Source: Flavobacteriia bacterium (GTDB taxonomy: Bacteria; Bacteroidota; Bacteroidia; Flavobacteriales_D; Crocinitomicaceae). Taken from it: a DNA stretch of 64,000 nucleotides. The translations under genes and the position numbers were made by a program. The DNA is taken from positions 26,721 to 90,720 of the forward strand of contig JACOTM010000012.1 of assembly GCA_016178305.1 (NCBI GenBank), given 5' to 3'. This document shows positions 53,072-62,289 of this stretch, piece by piece; the first letter of the stretch is position 1, and the number at the start of each line of letters is the position of its first letter. The notes below the pieces were generated by a model that saw only the letters and a list, made by a program, of their open reading frames with translations, made no database searches and was not told where the DNA came from.

Positions 53072-55390
53072 TTATTTTTTAATTCGATGATTCATATTCA
53101 CTTTTATATTCACAAAAAACGAACGTCCCCAATTTACGGGCATTGTTGTAGAATGAGCAGAATGGGATCCAGTATGCGATGCGTGCGAATTACCACTTAG
53201 TCCGATGTACTTTACATTTAAAAGATTTTTAACCCCAAAAGCAAGAATAACTTGTCTTTTAAAGAGGGGCTGTGAAACTGTTACATCCATTGTGTGATAG
53301 TCACCCATCCAATTATATTCTACATCTCCGTCTTCATCAAAATGGTACATCATCATTTTACCCGTATATTTATAATACAATGCCACAGTGGTTTTTGTTT
53401 TGATAAACAGGTATTTCGCAGATGCTAATCCTTCAGGTGTATACCCATGCATCATGGACATACCATCTTCATTTTCAGTTTCACTATGTATCCAATATAT
53501 ATTTCCTCCTAACGTGAACATCAGTTCCTGTTCTCCAAAAGAAGTATTCAATGACATTCCTTTTGATAAGTATCTTCCGATGTTGACATAAGAATTCAAG
53601 TTCGGGGGAGCGATGTATGAAAGTGTGATGAGGTTTTTAATATCATTGTAGTAAAAGGATGGTTCAATTCGGAAAAATTTTCTTCCGGCATTTAAATTAT
53701 AAGAACCAGACAATTGGAAATTATCAGAAGTCTCTGCTTTCAAATCAGGATTTCCAAAAATATTATGGTTAATGTCAATAAATTCAAAATATAATTCTTT
53801 AATGGACGGGGCTCTGAATCCTTTTGCATAAGAAGCTCTCAATGCGATACGTTCTTTTGGTTTGTATAAAACATTTATCGAGGGAACTAATGGAGCATTG
53901 TAAGCCGTATTATAAGCATAACGTAATCCCGGACGAATGGTAAGTAGCTGGAATTTTTTTTCGCTTATCTTTCGCAAAGGCGTGTATTCAGCACTTGCAT
54001 AAAGAGCATAATCTCCAATTTGTTGAAAATTGTTTTTTACTCGCTGACCATATCCATTATCAATGTTAAAGTCGTAACCGATTTCATAATTAATTTTTGT
54101 TGAGTCTTTTGTTGTACTGAAAGAACCACGTGAAGAAATCAATTCAAATCTTGACGTGTCTTGATCTCCTGCATTCAATGACATTGATTCTTCAAGTGTT
54201 GTGAGGTCTTTGAAAAATGTATTTTTTGTTCTGTGGTAATCATTGTATGCTACCATAATATTCACTCTTTTATCCTTACCAATCATCCCTGATAAATTGG
54301 CTGTATTACTAAATCTCAATGTGTGATAATAATCATCGAAAGCAGTTTCATGATAAGGCGCACGTGGTAATCCTTTATTGGTCACTTTTTCATCAAAAAA
54401 ATTACTTACAAGATGTAATTGAAAAGTTTTCATATTTCGATGGTAATGAACTCCTCCCATATATTGTTCTTTCGGCTTCCATTCATTGTATCTTGATAAA
54501 TCTGCTATATGTTCCTTTGGAAACTTGAAAAGATTGTCTTTCTGCGACCAACCATCAAAATAATTTCGCTGACCAGTAAATGAGATTAAATTCTTCCCAA
54601 ATTTATACCCAACGTTTGCATCAGCATTGTACTGTCCGGTTGATTCATAATACGTGTTCAATCCATAATCCAGTCGTTCGTATTGCGTTTTTTTCATGAT
54701 AATATTAATTACTCCCCCAAGTGCATTCGTGCCGTAATTAACAGATAATGGACCTTCGACAATTTCAATACGTTCAACATTACTAAGGTTTATTTGTGAT
54801 AAGTCAATGTTCCCTCCTAATCTACCGGTCATAGGTACACCATCAATCAATATTTTAACGTTTTCTCCTGATACACCTCCGATAGTCATACCAGTTCCTA
54901 AAATATTGTCTTGTGAAATACGGATATTCATTTCCTGTTGAAATAGATCCTTCAAATTAGTTGCTCCTCGCTGTTCGATCGTTTTACTATCAATAATTCG
55001 GATTTTATGTACTGCTTTATCAGGACTTCCTGTAGTATATTGTGCAGTAATAACTACCTCGCCCAATTCCTTATTTAATGTTTGAATATGGTATATTTTA
55101 TTTTCTCGATTCAATAATGTATCATAGATTGTTTCACAACCGTAGTAATAGATTCGTATTGTCACAGGAAAACTATTGAATGTTGAAGGAAATGAGGCTA
55201 CTCCATTTTCATTTGTATAAAGAATAGAATCTTTATCTGTGCCCATTAATCGGTATCCGATAACTGCTGAAACAATTGGTTTATTCTCATTTACTGTTAG
55301 AACTGTTATATCCTGAGCAGACACATTAGAAGTCCCGACTAAGAATAAGCAAAACAGTACACCGATTAATGACAAATTAATTTTAATCAT
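53072..55390 (-). CDS. TonB-dependent receptor, haem/HmuY-linked
   Basis: A 772-aa receptor: signal peptide, carboxypeptidase-like domain (25-105), plug (KIRIIDSKTIEQRGATNLKDL to LGGVINIIMKK) and barrel. Near the C-terminus an extracellular-type loop is His-rich (SHASHTGSHSAHS), and MMHG and MMMYHFDE segments add further ligands. The surrounding HmuY-like and chelatase genes suggest haem or metalloporphyrin uptake. It lies 49 bp after the chelatase gene in one long operon. Confidence 0.88.
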   Translation of the reverse strand: MIKINLSLIGVLFCLFLVGTSNVSAQDITVLTVNENKPIVSAVIGYRLMGTDKDSILYTNENGVASFPSTFNSFPVTIRIYYYGCETIYDTLLNRENKIYHIQTLNKELGEVVITAQYTTGSPDKAVHKIRIIDSKTIEQRGATNLKDLFQQEMNIRISQDNILGTGMTIGGVSGENVKILIDGVPMTGRLGGNIDLSQINLSNVERIEIVEGPLSVNYGTNALGGVINIIMKKTQYERLDYGLNTYYESTGQYNADANVGYKFGKNLISFTGQRNYFDGWSQKDNLFKFPKEHIADLSRYNEWKPKEQYMGGVHYHRNMKTFQLHLVSNFFDEKVTNKGLPRAPYHETAFDDYYHTLRFSNTANLSGMIGKDKRVNIMVAYNDYHRTKNTFFKDLTTLEESMSLNAGDQDTSRFELISSRGSFSTTKDSTKINYEIGYDFNIDNGYGQRVKNNFQQIGDYALYASAEYTPLRKISEKKFQLLTIRPGLRYAYNTAYNAPLVPSINVLYKPKERIALRASYAKGFRAPSIKELYFEFIDINHNIFGNPDLKAETSDNFQLSGSYNLNAGRKFFRIEPSFYYNDIKNLITLSYIAPPNLNSYVNIGRYLSKGMSLNTSFGEQELMFTLGGNIYWIHSETENEDGMSMMHGYTPEGLASAKYLFIKTKTTVALYYKYTGKMMMYHFDEDGDVEYNWMGDYHTMDVTVSQPLFKRQVILAFGVKNLLNVKYIGLSGNSHASHTGSHSAHSTTMPVNWGRSFFVNIKVNMNHRIKK

Positions 55391-55439
55391 ATTTTTAAAT
55401 TTTATATCAGATCAACTTAGATAGCTACTCAATTTAATA

Positions 55440-56393
55440 TCAGTTTATAGCCGTTTTTAAAATGGCTTGTTCGATAAATTTCGTTATGTTATCACTCGGC
55501 AATAAAGCCAAATCAACCCACGTGTAATTCAATCCTTCAAGGCGTTTTTGAATTCCTTTTTCAATACCATCAGTTGATATAACAAGAGGTACAACGATGC
55601 AATCTCCCTCCGTATTTGCAGTTTCTACAATGCTTCTAGCTTTTTGTTTCGCTTCATTATATACTTTTTTGTTCGCATCATCTCTAATGGTTGTGAAGTG
55701 AATGGCTTTGAATTCTTTTCCAGCTTCAAGTTTTTGAAGTACCATCATTTGCCTTGTTAGACTGTCTAAATTAACCAACCATTTTTCATTGTCAAAGTCA
55801 TCATTTGGACCGTGGGCAACTAATAATATTGTTTCTTGTTCAGGATTTTTACTGAATTTCTTTACATTGTTAAATAAAGTCACCGCTACCAAACTGTCCG
55901 CATCCAAGCAATTAGTCAGAATAATTTTAGATTTAGAAACAATGGGATCAAGGGATACAACCGTTTCTTCTTCTCCTGTATAAGACTTATTTGAAGAATT
56001 ATGTTCGCTATGTGAATCATTGGCTGAAGACCCTCCATGATTCATTACTATCGGTTCATCTGCTAATTCTTGTCTAAACCCGAATAGAAATTCAGCTTGT
56101 CTTAATATTGGACTATGTGAAGAAATAAAAAGAGGAACAACGACAATTGTTGTAACTCCCTGATACTCCAATTTATTTATTGCTTCCTGTAACGTTGAAG
56201 GATCAGCCATACCAAAAGCTACTTCTGTAATATATTTATTTTTTATGGGAGCAACTGCATTGAGAATCGTATTTTCCCAAGTGACGCTTCCACCATGAGC
56301 CATAACTAATATACCTTTTTTATCCTGAGCATAGAGAGTCCCGCTCATTATCAATAATGTCAGAAATAAAATATTGATCTTAAAAATCTTCAT
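55440..56393 (-). CDS. Exported tandem CbiX-type (class II) chelatase
   Basis: A 317-aa protein with a cleavable signal peptide (to about YAQ) and two CbiX/SirB-like domains. The N-terminal domain keeps both metal-site histidines, His33 (VMAHGGS) and His93 (FISSHSP); the C-terminal domain has His194 (LVAHGPN) but at the second position reads VISTDG, without His. Between them lies a His/Ser-rich linker (118-140). Known CbiX enzymes insert cobalt or iron into sirohydrochlorin in the cytoplasm; an exported form next to HmuY and TonB genes could instead handle imported porphyrin, e.g. iron removal from haem. That role is inference. Confidence 0.8.
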   Translation of the reverse strand: MKIFKINILFLTLLIMSGTLYAQDKKGILVMAHGGSVTWENTILNAVAPIKNKYITEVAFGMADPSTLQEAINKLEYQGVTTIVVVPLFISSHSPILRQAEFLFGFRQELADEPIVMNHGGSSANDSHSEHNSSNKSYTGEEETVVSLDPIVSKSKIILTNCLDADSLVAVTLFNNVKKFSKNPEQETILLVAHGPNDDFDNEKWLVNLDSLTRQMMVLQKLEAGKEFKAIHFTTIRDDANKKVYNEAKQKARSIVETANTEGDCIVVPLVISTDGIEKGIQKRLEGLNYTWVDLALLPSDNITKFIEQAILKTAIN

Positions 56394-56490
56394 ACATTTT
56401 TTATTAAATGATTTCCCCGTCTAGCTTATTCTTTTGAAATATTCGGAGAGGAGTAATTTTTCTCCCCAAATATTTTCCAATTCAAGTAGA

Positions 56491-57729
56491 TTATTTAATA
56501 AATAATTTTTGTTGAATAATATGACCATCAATGGATAAAGAAACGAAGTGAGCTCCTGATTTTAGATTCATTCCATTTAATTCTAACTGATAAAAACCGA
56601 TTCCATTTTCTGTTTTTGTTGAAAATACTTCTCGCCCAATTGCATCAACAATAGAAAGTTTAACACTTGATGCTGGCTGGTTAAGCTCGTATAAAACTGT
56701 AAATGAATTCCCATTTGATGGATTTGGATATACTGATAATTCACCGATTTCATTATCAATGATTTCATTTAATCCAACTCCACTTACCAATTCTTTCGTA
56801 AACTTGAATTTTCCGTCAGCACTTCCGCCAAAACCAGTGAAAATTATTTTCCAAATATTATCTGTTATTCCTTTCACAAAATAGACAGTAGAATCCTCAA
56901 TTGTCCATGTACCACTGTATGTTTTCCAATCATAACCAATTGTGTTCATCGGTGTTGTATAAGGATAATCGTCAAAAGAGGTTGAATTTACATCAACAGG
57001 TCTAGCTTCGGCAATCGTTACACCACTATTACATAAAACTCCTGTTACACCATAAGGATTTGGAATAAATGCAGTATATTTTGTAAACAACAAATCCCAT
57101 TCCGCAGAAGTTGGCTCACGATCAAATGCTGTGTTTGTAAGCAATGAATAATATCCAAAGTTTTTTCCTGAATAATCGGTTTTTACAAGAGAAACTACAT
57201 TATCATTTGATCCGTCAAGATTCGCATAGCGAAATGTATATGTCCCACTTGCTAATTGTTGAATCCACAGTTTTTTATACGAATTATCACTAAGTTTAAT
57301 GATGTACAACGAATCCCCGACTACGAAATGGGTAATAGGATCGTAAATTCCCCATCCTAAATCGTAAGGATTCGAGTTGATATTTTTTCTGAAAGCTCCT
57401 TCATCCCATGAAGTATCTGAATTATACAAAGGCGACCATGTTGTAATTCCTGTTGTGTCAACATTAGCCCAACCTGAAATATCAGAAGAGGGATAAGTCC
57501 AAAGTTTTGTCCCAATAACTGAGTTAATTAAAATATTTGCTCCTTGACCAGCAGTTGAAAACGCCAAATCCCATTCCGAATTTAGAGCACTCCCTTGTTC
57601 ATCATTTTCAAGACTGTACCAAATTTGATTCGCATAACCAGATCCAATGGCAACTGAATCATCAACGGACTGTGCATTAGTAAAACATAAGGAACATGCA
57701 GACATCAGCGTAAGTATAATTTTATTCAT
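56491..57729 (-). CDS. HmuY-like protein with T9SS sorting domain
   Basis: A 412-aa secreted protein: signal peptide (to CFTNAQ), an HmuY-like region (NEQ...SEWDLAF, EWDLLFTKYTAFIP, NTIGYDWKTYSG) and a C-terminal type IX sorting domain (LSVYPNPSNGNS to QKLFIK). It is a surface-displayed or released haem-binding candidate, distinct from the lipoprotein HmuY of the same operon. First gene of the leftward operon, driven by the promoter at 57759-57806. Confidence 0.8.
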   Translation of the reverse strand: MNKIILTLMSACSLCFTNAQSVDDSVAIGSGYANQIWYSLENDEQGSALNSEWDLAFSTAGQGANILINSVIGTKLWTYPSSDISGWANVDTTGITTWSPLYNSDTSWDEGAFRKNINSNPYDLGWGIYDPITHFVVGDSLYIIKLSDNSYKKLWIQQLASGTYTFRYANLDGSNDNVVSLVKTDYSGKNFGYYSLLTNTAFDREPTSAEWDLLFTKYTAFIPNPYGVTGVLCNSGVTIAEARPVDVNSTSFDDYPYTTPMNTIGYDWKTYSGTWTIEDSTVYFVKGITDNIWKIIFTGFGGSADGKFKFTKELVSGVGLNEIIDNEIGELSVYPNPSNGNSFTVLYELNQPASSVKLSIVDAIGREVFSTKTENGIGFYQLELNGMNLKSGAHFVSLSIDGHIIQQKLFIK

Positions 57730-57768
57730 AATTATTTTTTATTTAATTTATAACAGGACAAAAATCTT

Positions 57769-57787
57769 ATTTAGAATCTTTCTTAAC
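57769..57787. promoter_or_regulatory. Degraded 19-bp dyad between -33 and -7 of the leftward promoter
   Basis: ATTTAGA-ATCTT-TCTTAAC: the left half is perfect, the right half matches 5 of 7. It covers the spacer between the promoter boxes, a repressor position. Confidence 0.4.
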
Positions 57788-57804
57788 AATACCGTAAAAA
57801 TGGT

Positions 57805-57823
57805 ATTTAGATTGATTCTAAAT
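57805..57823. promoter_or_regulatory. Perfect 19-bp dyad ATTTAGA-N5-TCTAAAT
   Basis: ATTTAGA (57805-57811), TTGAT, TCTAAAT (57817-57823). It lies between the two ATACC dyads in the divergent control region. Length and symmetry resemble Fur-type boxes, though the sequence is not the E. coli one. Confidence 0.55.
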
Positions 57824-57844
57824 AAAATACCGCAAAAAGGGTAT

Positions 57845-58063
57845 AAGCTAATTAGACTTTAATATGAGTTTGTAAGCTAAATTATAGTTCAAGTAAGAAT
57901 TAGATAAGTATTTGTTTCAGTGAAACATATTCAAGTTAATGAAAGTTTTTGATGTATTATTTTACTAATTACACAGTTTTCAATTTGCTTAAATCGATTC
58001 TTTCAACCCTAAGAAGTTGTCTAAATTTATTGAAAATTGATCTAGTTTTTGTTGCTAAAGACA
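57845..58063. other. Middle of the divergent control region
   Basis: No gene and no further operator-like dyad seen here; together with the flanking promoter elements it makes up the 406-bp gap between the two operons. Confidence 0.5.
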
Positions 58064-58111
58064 ATACCATTTTTAAGGTATTGTATATTATTTAGAATGA
58101 GTCTAATTTTG
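58064..58111 (+). promoter_or_regulatory. Rightward promoter with ATACC dyad and internal ATTTAGA dyad
   Basis: ATACC-ATTTTTAA-GGTAT (58064-58081) runs into TTG (58081-58083); 20 bp later is TAATTTTG (58104-58111). Between the boxes lies ATTTAGA-ATGAG-TCTAATT (58090-58108), a 6-of-7 copy of the second dyad. The start of transcription falls near 58115, placing the ATACC dyad centre near -42, the usual spot for a class II activator. Confidence 0.7.
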
Positions 58112-58135
58112 CCAACTAAATTCAGAACAAAAAGC

Positions 58136-59341
58136 ATGAAATTAAAACTATTATTTACAATCATTCTATTTAACAATTTTTCTGCATTCAATCAAATTTT
58201 AACCAAAGAAGATTCATTAAGTGCAGGATTAGTAAAATCAAATTCATCAACCGTGATTTCCGGTTATGGGAATTTCCGATATTCAAACAATATAACGAAA
58301 GGAGTTGCTCAAATTAATCTTGACAGGTTAGTTGTTTTCATGGGGCACAAATTCACAAATAAAATTTCATTCTTTTCCGAATTAGAAATTGAAGATGCTA
58401 AAATCACCGGGGGTGAATTAGGGGGTGAATTTGCACTTGAACAAGCATTTATAAAATTTGATATAAACAGAAATAATTACATCTCAGCAGGATTATTTAT
58501 TCCACGTCTGGGAATAATTAATGAAAACCATTTACCTACAACATTTAATGGAAATGATCGCCCATTTGTAGAAACATTTGTGATTCCTTCCACATGGAGA
58601 GAATTAGGTGTAAGTTATTATGGGACAAGTCAAAAAATACCCGGATTAAACTACTCATTGGCTTTGGTGAACGGATTAAATAGCAGTGCTTTTGAAAGTG
58701 GAACTGGCATCAGAGAGGGACGATATGAAGGAAGGAATGCCAGCGCATCGTGTGTTGCAGTGACGGGAGCTCTTTTGTATTACCGAAACCATCTTCGCGC
58801 ACAGGTATCAAGTTACTTCGGGGGGTCAGCCGGTATAACGAAACACGAGGCGGATAGTTTACAATTAAATTATGGGATGTTTGGAACACCTGTTTCTTTG
58901 TCTGAAGCAAATATTCAATATAAGAACAAAGGATTAACAATTAAGGCTTTGTGTGCATTTATAGATATTATGGATGCTTCCAGTATAAACAGAGCGTATG
59001 CCAACAATTCACCAGAAAAAATTATGGGATTTTATGGCGAAATAGGATACAACTTATTGCATAAAAAACCTAAATCGTTAACTCTATTTTCTCGCTATGA
59101 AAATATCAATATGAACTTAAAAATTCCTGAAAATGGTATTTTGAATGAAGCTTTAAATCAACAGTACATAGTTTCTGGTTTAAGTTTTCAACCCCATGCA
59201 GGTGTTATGATAAAAATTGATTACTCGTACAGAATGACAGGTGAAATAAATCCATTACTCATAGTAAATCCTTATCCGCAAAGTCAGCCATTCTTTAAGA
59301 ATCAACATTTTATCAACCTTGGTTTAGGGTATAGTTTTTAA
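58136..59341 (+). CDS. Porin-like outer-membrane protein
   Basis: A 401-aa protein with signal peptide and a beta-barrel pattern like the phosphate-selective/OprO porin superfamily (ISGYGNFRYSNN, FTNKISFFSELEIEDAK, GLFIPRLGIINENHLPTTF, NQHFINLGLGYSF). A longer frame begins at 58049, but that would put the promoter inside the gene, and the signal peptide MKLKLLFTIILFNNF starts at 58136. It probably lets the substrate or ions of the downstream redox module cross the outer membrane. First gene of the rightward operon. Confidence 0.75.
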   Translation: MKLKLLFTIILFNNFSAFNQILTKEDSLSAGLVKSNSSTVISGYGNFRYSNNITKGVAQINLDRLVVFMGHKFTNKISFFSELEIEDAKITGGELGGEFALEQAFIKFDINRNNYISAGLFIPRLGIINENHLPTTFNGNDRPFVETFVIPSTWRELGVSYYGTSQKIPGLNYSLALVNGLNSSAFESGTGIREGRYEGRNASASCVAVTGALLYYRNHLRAQVSSYFGGSAGITKHEADSLQLNYGMFGTPVSLSEANIQYKNKGLTIKALCAFIDIMDASSINRAYANNSPEKIMGFYGEIGYNLLHKKPKSLTLFSRYENINMNLKIPENGILNEALNQQYIVSGLSFQPHAGVMIKIDYSYRMTGEINPLLIVNPYPQSQPFFKNQHFINLGLGYSF

Positions 59342-59352
59342 TCATTGATCAA

Positions 59353-59781
59353 GTGAACGAAAGAAGAGCATTTATTAAACAATCCTGTAAACTATGTGCG
59401 AGCATGATTGGTGTTTCAATCATAATGAATTCATTAGAATCATGCTCTCCTCTCAATTATTATGAATCCTCCATCGAACAAGGTAAAATAATTGTTCCTA
59501 TTTCAAAATTTATTGAAGGAAATAACATGGTGCTAATAAAAAATGAGAAATTGGAATACGATATTGCTTTGATTTCTTATCCAAATCAACAATTTAAAGC
59601 ATTTGAATTAAAATGTACACATCAAGCAAATTCACTTGTGGTTACAAAAACTGGTTTTTACTGTAATCTACATGGTAGTTCATATAACTTAAATGGAAAA
59701 GTAATTAATAACCCAGCTACCACAAATCTTAAAGAATATATATTAACAACAAATTCAGAATCAATAACTATAAATTTATAG
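59353..59781 (+). CDS. Rieske [2Fe-2S] protein, exported
   Basis: A 142-aa protein with an N-terminal RRAFIKQSC segment and hydrophobic helix (Tat-like or anchor; a lipobox-like LESC at 28-31) and a Rieske domain with Cys88-Thr-His90 and Cys104-Asn-Leu-His107 binding the 2Fe-2S cluster. It is an electron-transfer protein on the periplasmic side. Start codon GTG, 11 bp after the porin gene. Its likely partners are the haem proteins encoded downstream. Confidence 0.8.
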   Translation: MNERRAFIKQSCKLCASMIGVSIIMNSLESCSPLNYYESSIEQGKIIVPISKFIEGNNMVLIKNEKLEYDIALISYPNQQFKAFELKCTHQANSLVVTKTGFYCNLHGSSYNLNGKVINNPATTNLKEYILTTNSESITINL

Positions 59782-59784
59782 ATC

Positions 59785-60849
59785 ATGAAAATAATGACAA
59801 AAAACACATTAATTGGAATTTCAGTTTTAACACTTGTAGCCTGTAAAAAAGATCACCCTACTCCAGAAGTCGATACATTGCAAAAAGATGTAATAGTTTC
59901 ATTAGCCTCTAACGTAAATACTTATGCATATAATCAATTAGCTAGTAGCAGTAATGATTTATATTCTGCAATAGTTTCATTTTGTGCTACACCAACTAGT
60001 GAAGGTTTAACAAATTGCCAAGATTTATGGAAAACGACTCGTTCAATATGGGAACAAACAGAAGGTTTTTTATATGGTCCTGTTTCATCTGATAATATTG
60101 ATCCTAGAATTGACACATGGCCTGTCGATTACAATGCTTTAGAAAATGTTTTATCCAGTTCAATGGCTTTTGGTGAAACTGAAATTAATGCATTGGATGA
60201 TGCTTTAAAAGGATTTCATCCTATCGAATATCTTCTATTTGGTCAAGATGGAGCAAAAACATTCGATCAATTTACTGTTCGAGAAAAAGAATACTTAGTA
60301 GCACTTAGTTTAAATATTAAAACACTAACTGCTGAATTAGCATCAAAATGGGATGTAAATACTAATGAAGATTATTATACATATTTCACAGCACCAAGTA
60401 CTTCTAATCCTTATTACCAAACTGAAAAAGCGGTATATCTTGAAATAGCAAATGCAATGGTTGGAATTTGTGATGAAGTTGGTAATGGTAAAATGAGTGA
60501 ACCGTTTGTAGCACAAGACCCTTCGTTGGAAGAATCACCTTTTTCAAAAAATTCGATCACTGATTTCATGAACAATATGAGAAGTGTCCAAAATGTTTAT
60601 TTAGGAAAATTTTCAACTGATAACAAAGGTTTGGACGATCTAGTAAAAAAATACAATTTATCTCTCGATCAAACTATTAACACAAAAATAAATGCTGCTA
60701 TTTCATCTCTAAATAATATTTCTGGAACATTTTCAACTGCTATCATTGATGAACCAGTACAAGTACAAAACGCCATTGATGCGATTATTAGTTTACAAGA
60801 ATGTTTGGAAACAGAGCTTTTACCTTTTATTCAAACCTACGTAAAATAA
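59785..60849 (+). CDS. Imelysin (M75) family lipoprotein
   Basis: A 354-aa lipoprotein (lipobox LVAC, Cys20) with the imelysin GxHxxE motif at 143-148 (GFHPIEYLLFG) and the family-typical WKTTRSIWEQTEGFLYGPV block. Imelysins and the related EfeO bind iron or haem outside the cytoplasm; older claims of proteolysis are not supported by a clear active site. It starts 3 bp after the Rieske gene. Confidence 0.88.
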   Translation: MKIMTKNTLIGISVLTLVACKKDHPTPEVDTLQKDVIVSLASNVNTYAYNQLASSSNDLYSAIVSFCATPTSEGLTNCQDLWKTTRSIWEQTEGFLYGPVSSDNIDPRIDTWPVDYNALENVLSSSMAFGETEINALDDALKGFHPIEYLLFGQDGAKTFDQFTVREKEYLVALSLNIKTLTAELASKWDVNTNEDYYTYFTAPSTSNPYYQTEKAVYLEIANAMVGICDEVGNGKMSEPFVAQDPSLEESPFSKNSITDFMNNMRSVQNVYLGKFSTDNKGLDDLVKKYNLSLDQTINTKINAAISSLNNISGTFSTAIIDEPVQVQNAIDAIISLQECLETELLPFIQTYVK

Positions 60850-60850
60850 C

Positions 60851-62218
60851 ATGATTCGATTTCTTTTTTTCATCTTTGTAATTTCTACCATACTGTTTAG
60901 TTGTAAAAAACCAGGTGTCATAGAAGAATACAATGAACAAGATTGGATGGCAGGAGGAACTCAAACCGTTTTTGAACAAGGATCAGGTGCTTATCGTCAG
61001 ACATTTCCAACATTGTCAGGAGAATTACTAGCAACACACGGTACAGGCGATGCTATGTTTGAAGCAACATTCGTAAGTGCACCTGCACCTAAAAATTCGG
61101 GATTAGGTCCAATTTACAATGCCGTTTCATGTGCCACTTGCCATATTAATGATGGTCGAGGGATGGCTCCGATAGATGGTGGAAGTTCTGCTTCGCTATT
61201 TTTAAAATTAAGTTCATCCGGACAAGACATTCATGGGGCTCCTAATGAATTACCCGGATTTGGAGTTCAATTACAAACGAAAGCGATATTTGGAACACAG
61301 GCAGAAGGAGATTTGATCGTTACTTATGAATATGAAACTGGATATTTTGAAGATGGCACATCTTATGAATTAAGAAGACCTACATTTACCATTAATAACC
61401 CATATACTTCTATGGGATCTTATTTATTTTCTCCTCGCTTTTCGCGTCCTGTTTTTGGTTTAGGTTTGTTGGAAGCAATTCCTGAATGGGCAATCATAGC
61501 AAATGAAGATAATTTGGATGTAAATCAAGATGGTATTTCAGGTAAAGCGAACTATGTATGGGATATAAAAAATCAAAAAACGTCTCTCGGTCGTTTTGGT
61601 TGGAAAGCAGGTGTTCCTAGTATTTTACAACAAGTAGCCGCAGCTTATTCACAGGATATTGGTATGACAAATTTTTTATTCCCAAAAGAAACATCGTTTA
61701 CTCAAAGTCAATATGATAATCTATCGGATGAAAATGAACTTTCTGATAGTCTTTTATATGCAACAGCTATGTATATAAGAACTTTAGCTGTACCAGCTAG
61801 AAGAAACGTACAAGATCCTGAAGTAATAAAAGGTAAACAGCTTTTCAATTCAGCATCATGTATCAAATGTCATACACCTAAACATACTACAGGTGTAAAT
61901 GTTGCATTTGCAGATTTATCAAATCAAACAATATTCCCTTATACTGACATGTTATTACATGACATGGGTCCAAATTTGACGGATAATAGACCTGAATATC
62001 TAGCATTTGAATCAGAATGGAGAACACCTCCTTTGTGGGGAATTGGTTTATCAGTTGCAGTAAACAATCATTCTTTCTTTTTACATGATGGAAGAGCGAG
62101 GAATCTAAGTGAGGCAATCTTATGGCATGGTGGTGAAGCAATACTTGCAAGAGAAAATTATCGAAAAATGTCCGCTTCGGATCGTGCTGCTTTGTTGAAA
62201 TTTTTGAATTCCTTGTAA
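60851..62218 (+). CDS. Di-haem oxidoreductase (DUF1111/DHOR), lipoprotein
   Basis: A 455-aa lipoprotein (LFSC, Cys18) with two c-type haem sites, CATCH at 94-98 and CIKCH at 337-341, plus the family motif FLHDGRARNLSEAILWHGGEA near the end. The family is MauG/cytochrome-c-peroxidase-like. It begins 1 bp after the imelysin stop. In several bacteria DHOR and imelysin genes co-occur in iron-uptake modules, which fits here. Substrate unknown. Confidence 0.88.
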   Translation: MIRFLFFIFVISTILFSCKKPGVIEEYNEQDWMAGGTQTVFEQGSGAYRQTFPTLSGELLATHGTGDAMFEATFVSAPAPKNSGLGPIYNAVSCATCHINDGRGMAPIDGGSSASLFLKLSSSGQDIHGAPNELPGFGVQLQTKAIFGTQAEGDLIVTYEYETGYFEDGTSYELRRPTFTINNPYTSMGSYLFSPRFSRPVFGLGLLEAIPEWAIIANEDNLDVNQDGISGKANYVWDIKNQKTSLGRFGWKAGVPSILQQVAAAYSQDIGMTNFLFPKETSFTQSQYDNLSDENELSDSLLYATAMYIRTLAVPARRNVQDPEVIKGKQLFNSASCIKCHTPKHTTGVNVAFADLSNQTIFPYTDMLLHDMGPNLTDNRPEYLAFESEWRTPPLWGIGLSVAVNNHSFFLHDGRARNLSEAILWHGGEAILARENYRKMSASDRAALLKFLNSL

Positions 62219-62289
62219 TCACCAATGACATATTTTATATTAATCTAAAAACTAGATTCAAAACCAAATTATGGTTACAATTCGATATA

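Larger units (their letters stand above)
57759..57844 (-). promoter_or_regulatory. Leftward promoter with two ATACC dyads
   Basis: On the minus strand: distal dyad ATACC-CTTTTTGC-GGTAT (57844-57827), proximal dyad ATACC-ATTTTTAC-GGTAT (57806-57789) running into TTG (57789-57787), then exactly 20 bp to GATTTTTG (57766-57759), one base off TAnnTTTG. Dyad centres are 38 bp apart. This drives the operon from 57729. Confidence 0.65.

Noticed and set aside
58049..58135. Upstream ATG extending the porin gene
   Set aside because: The extension overlaps the ATACC dyad and promoter, and the signal peptide begins at 58136.
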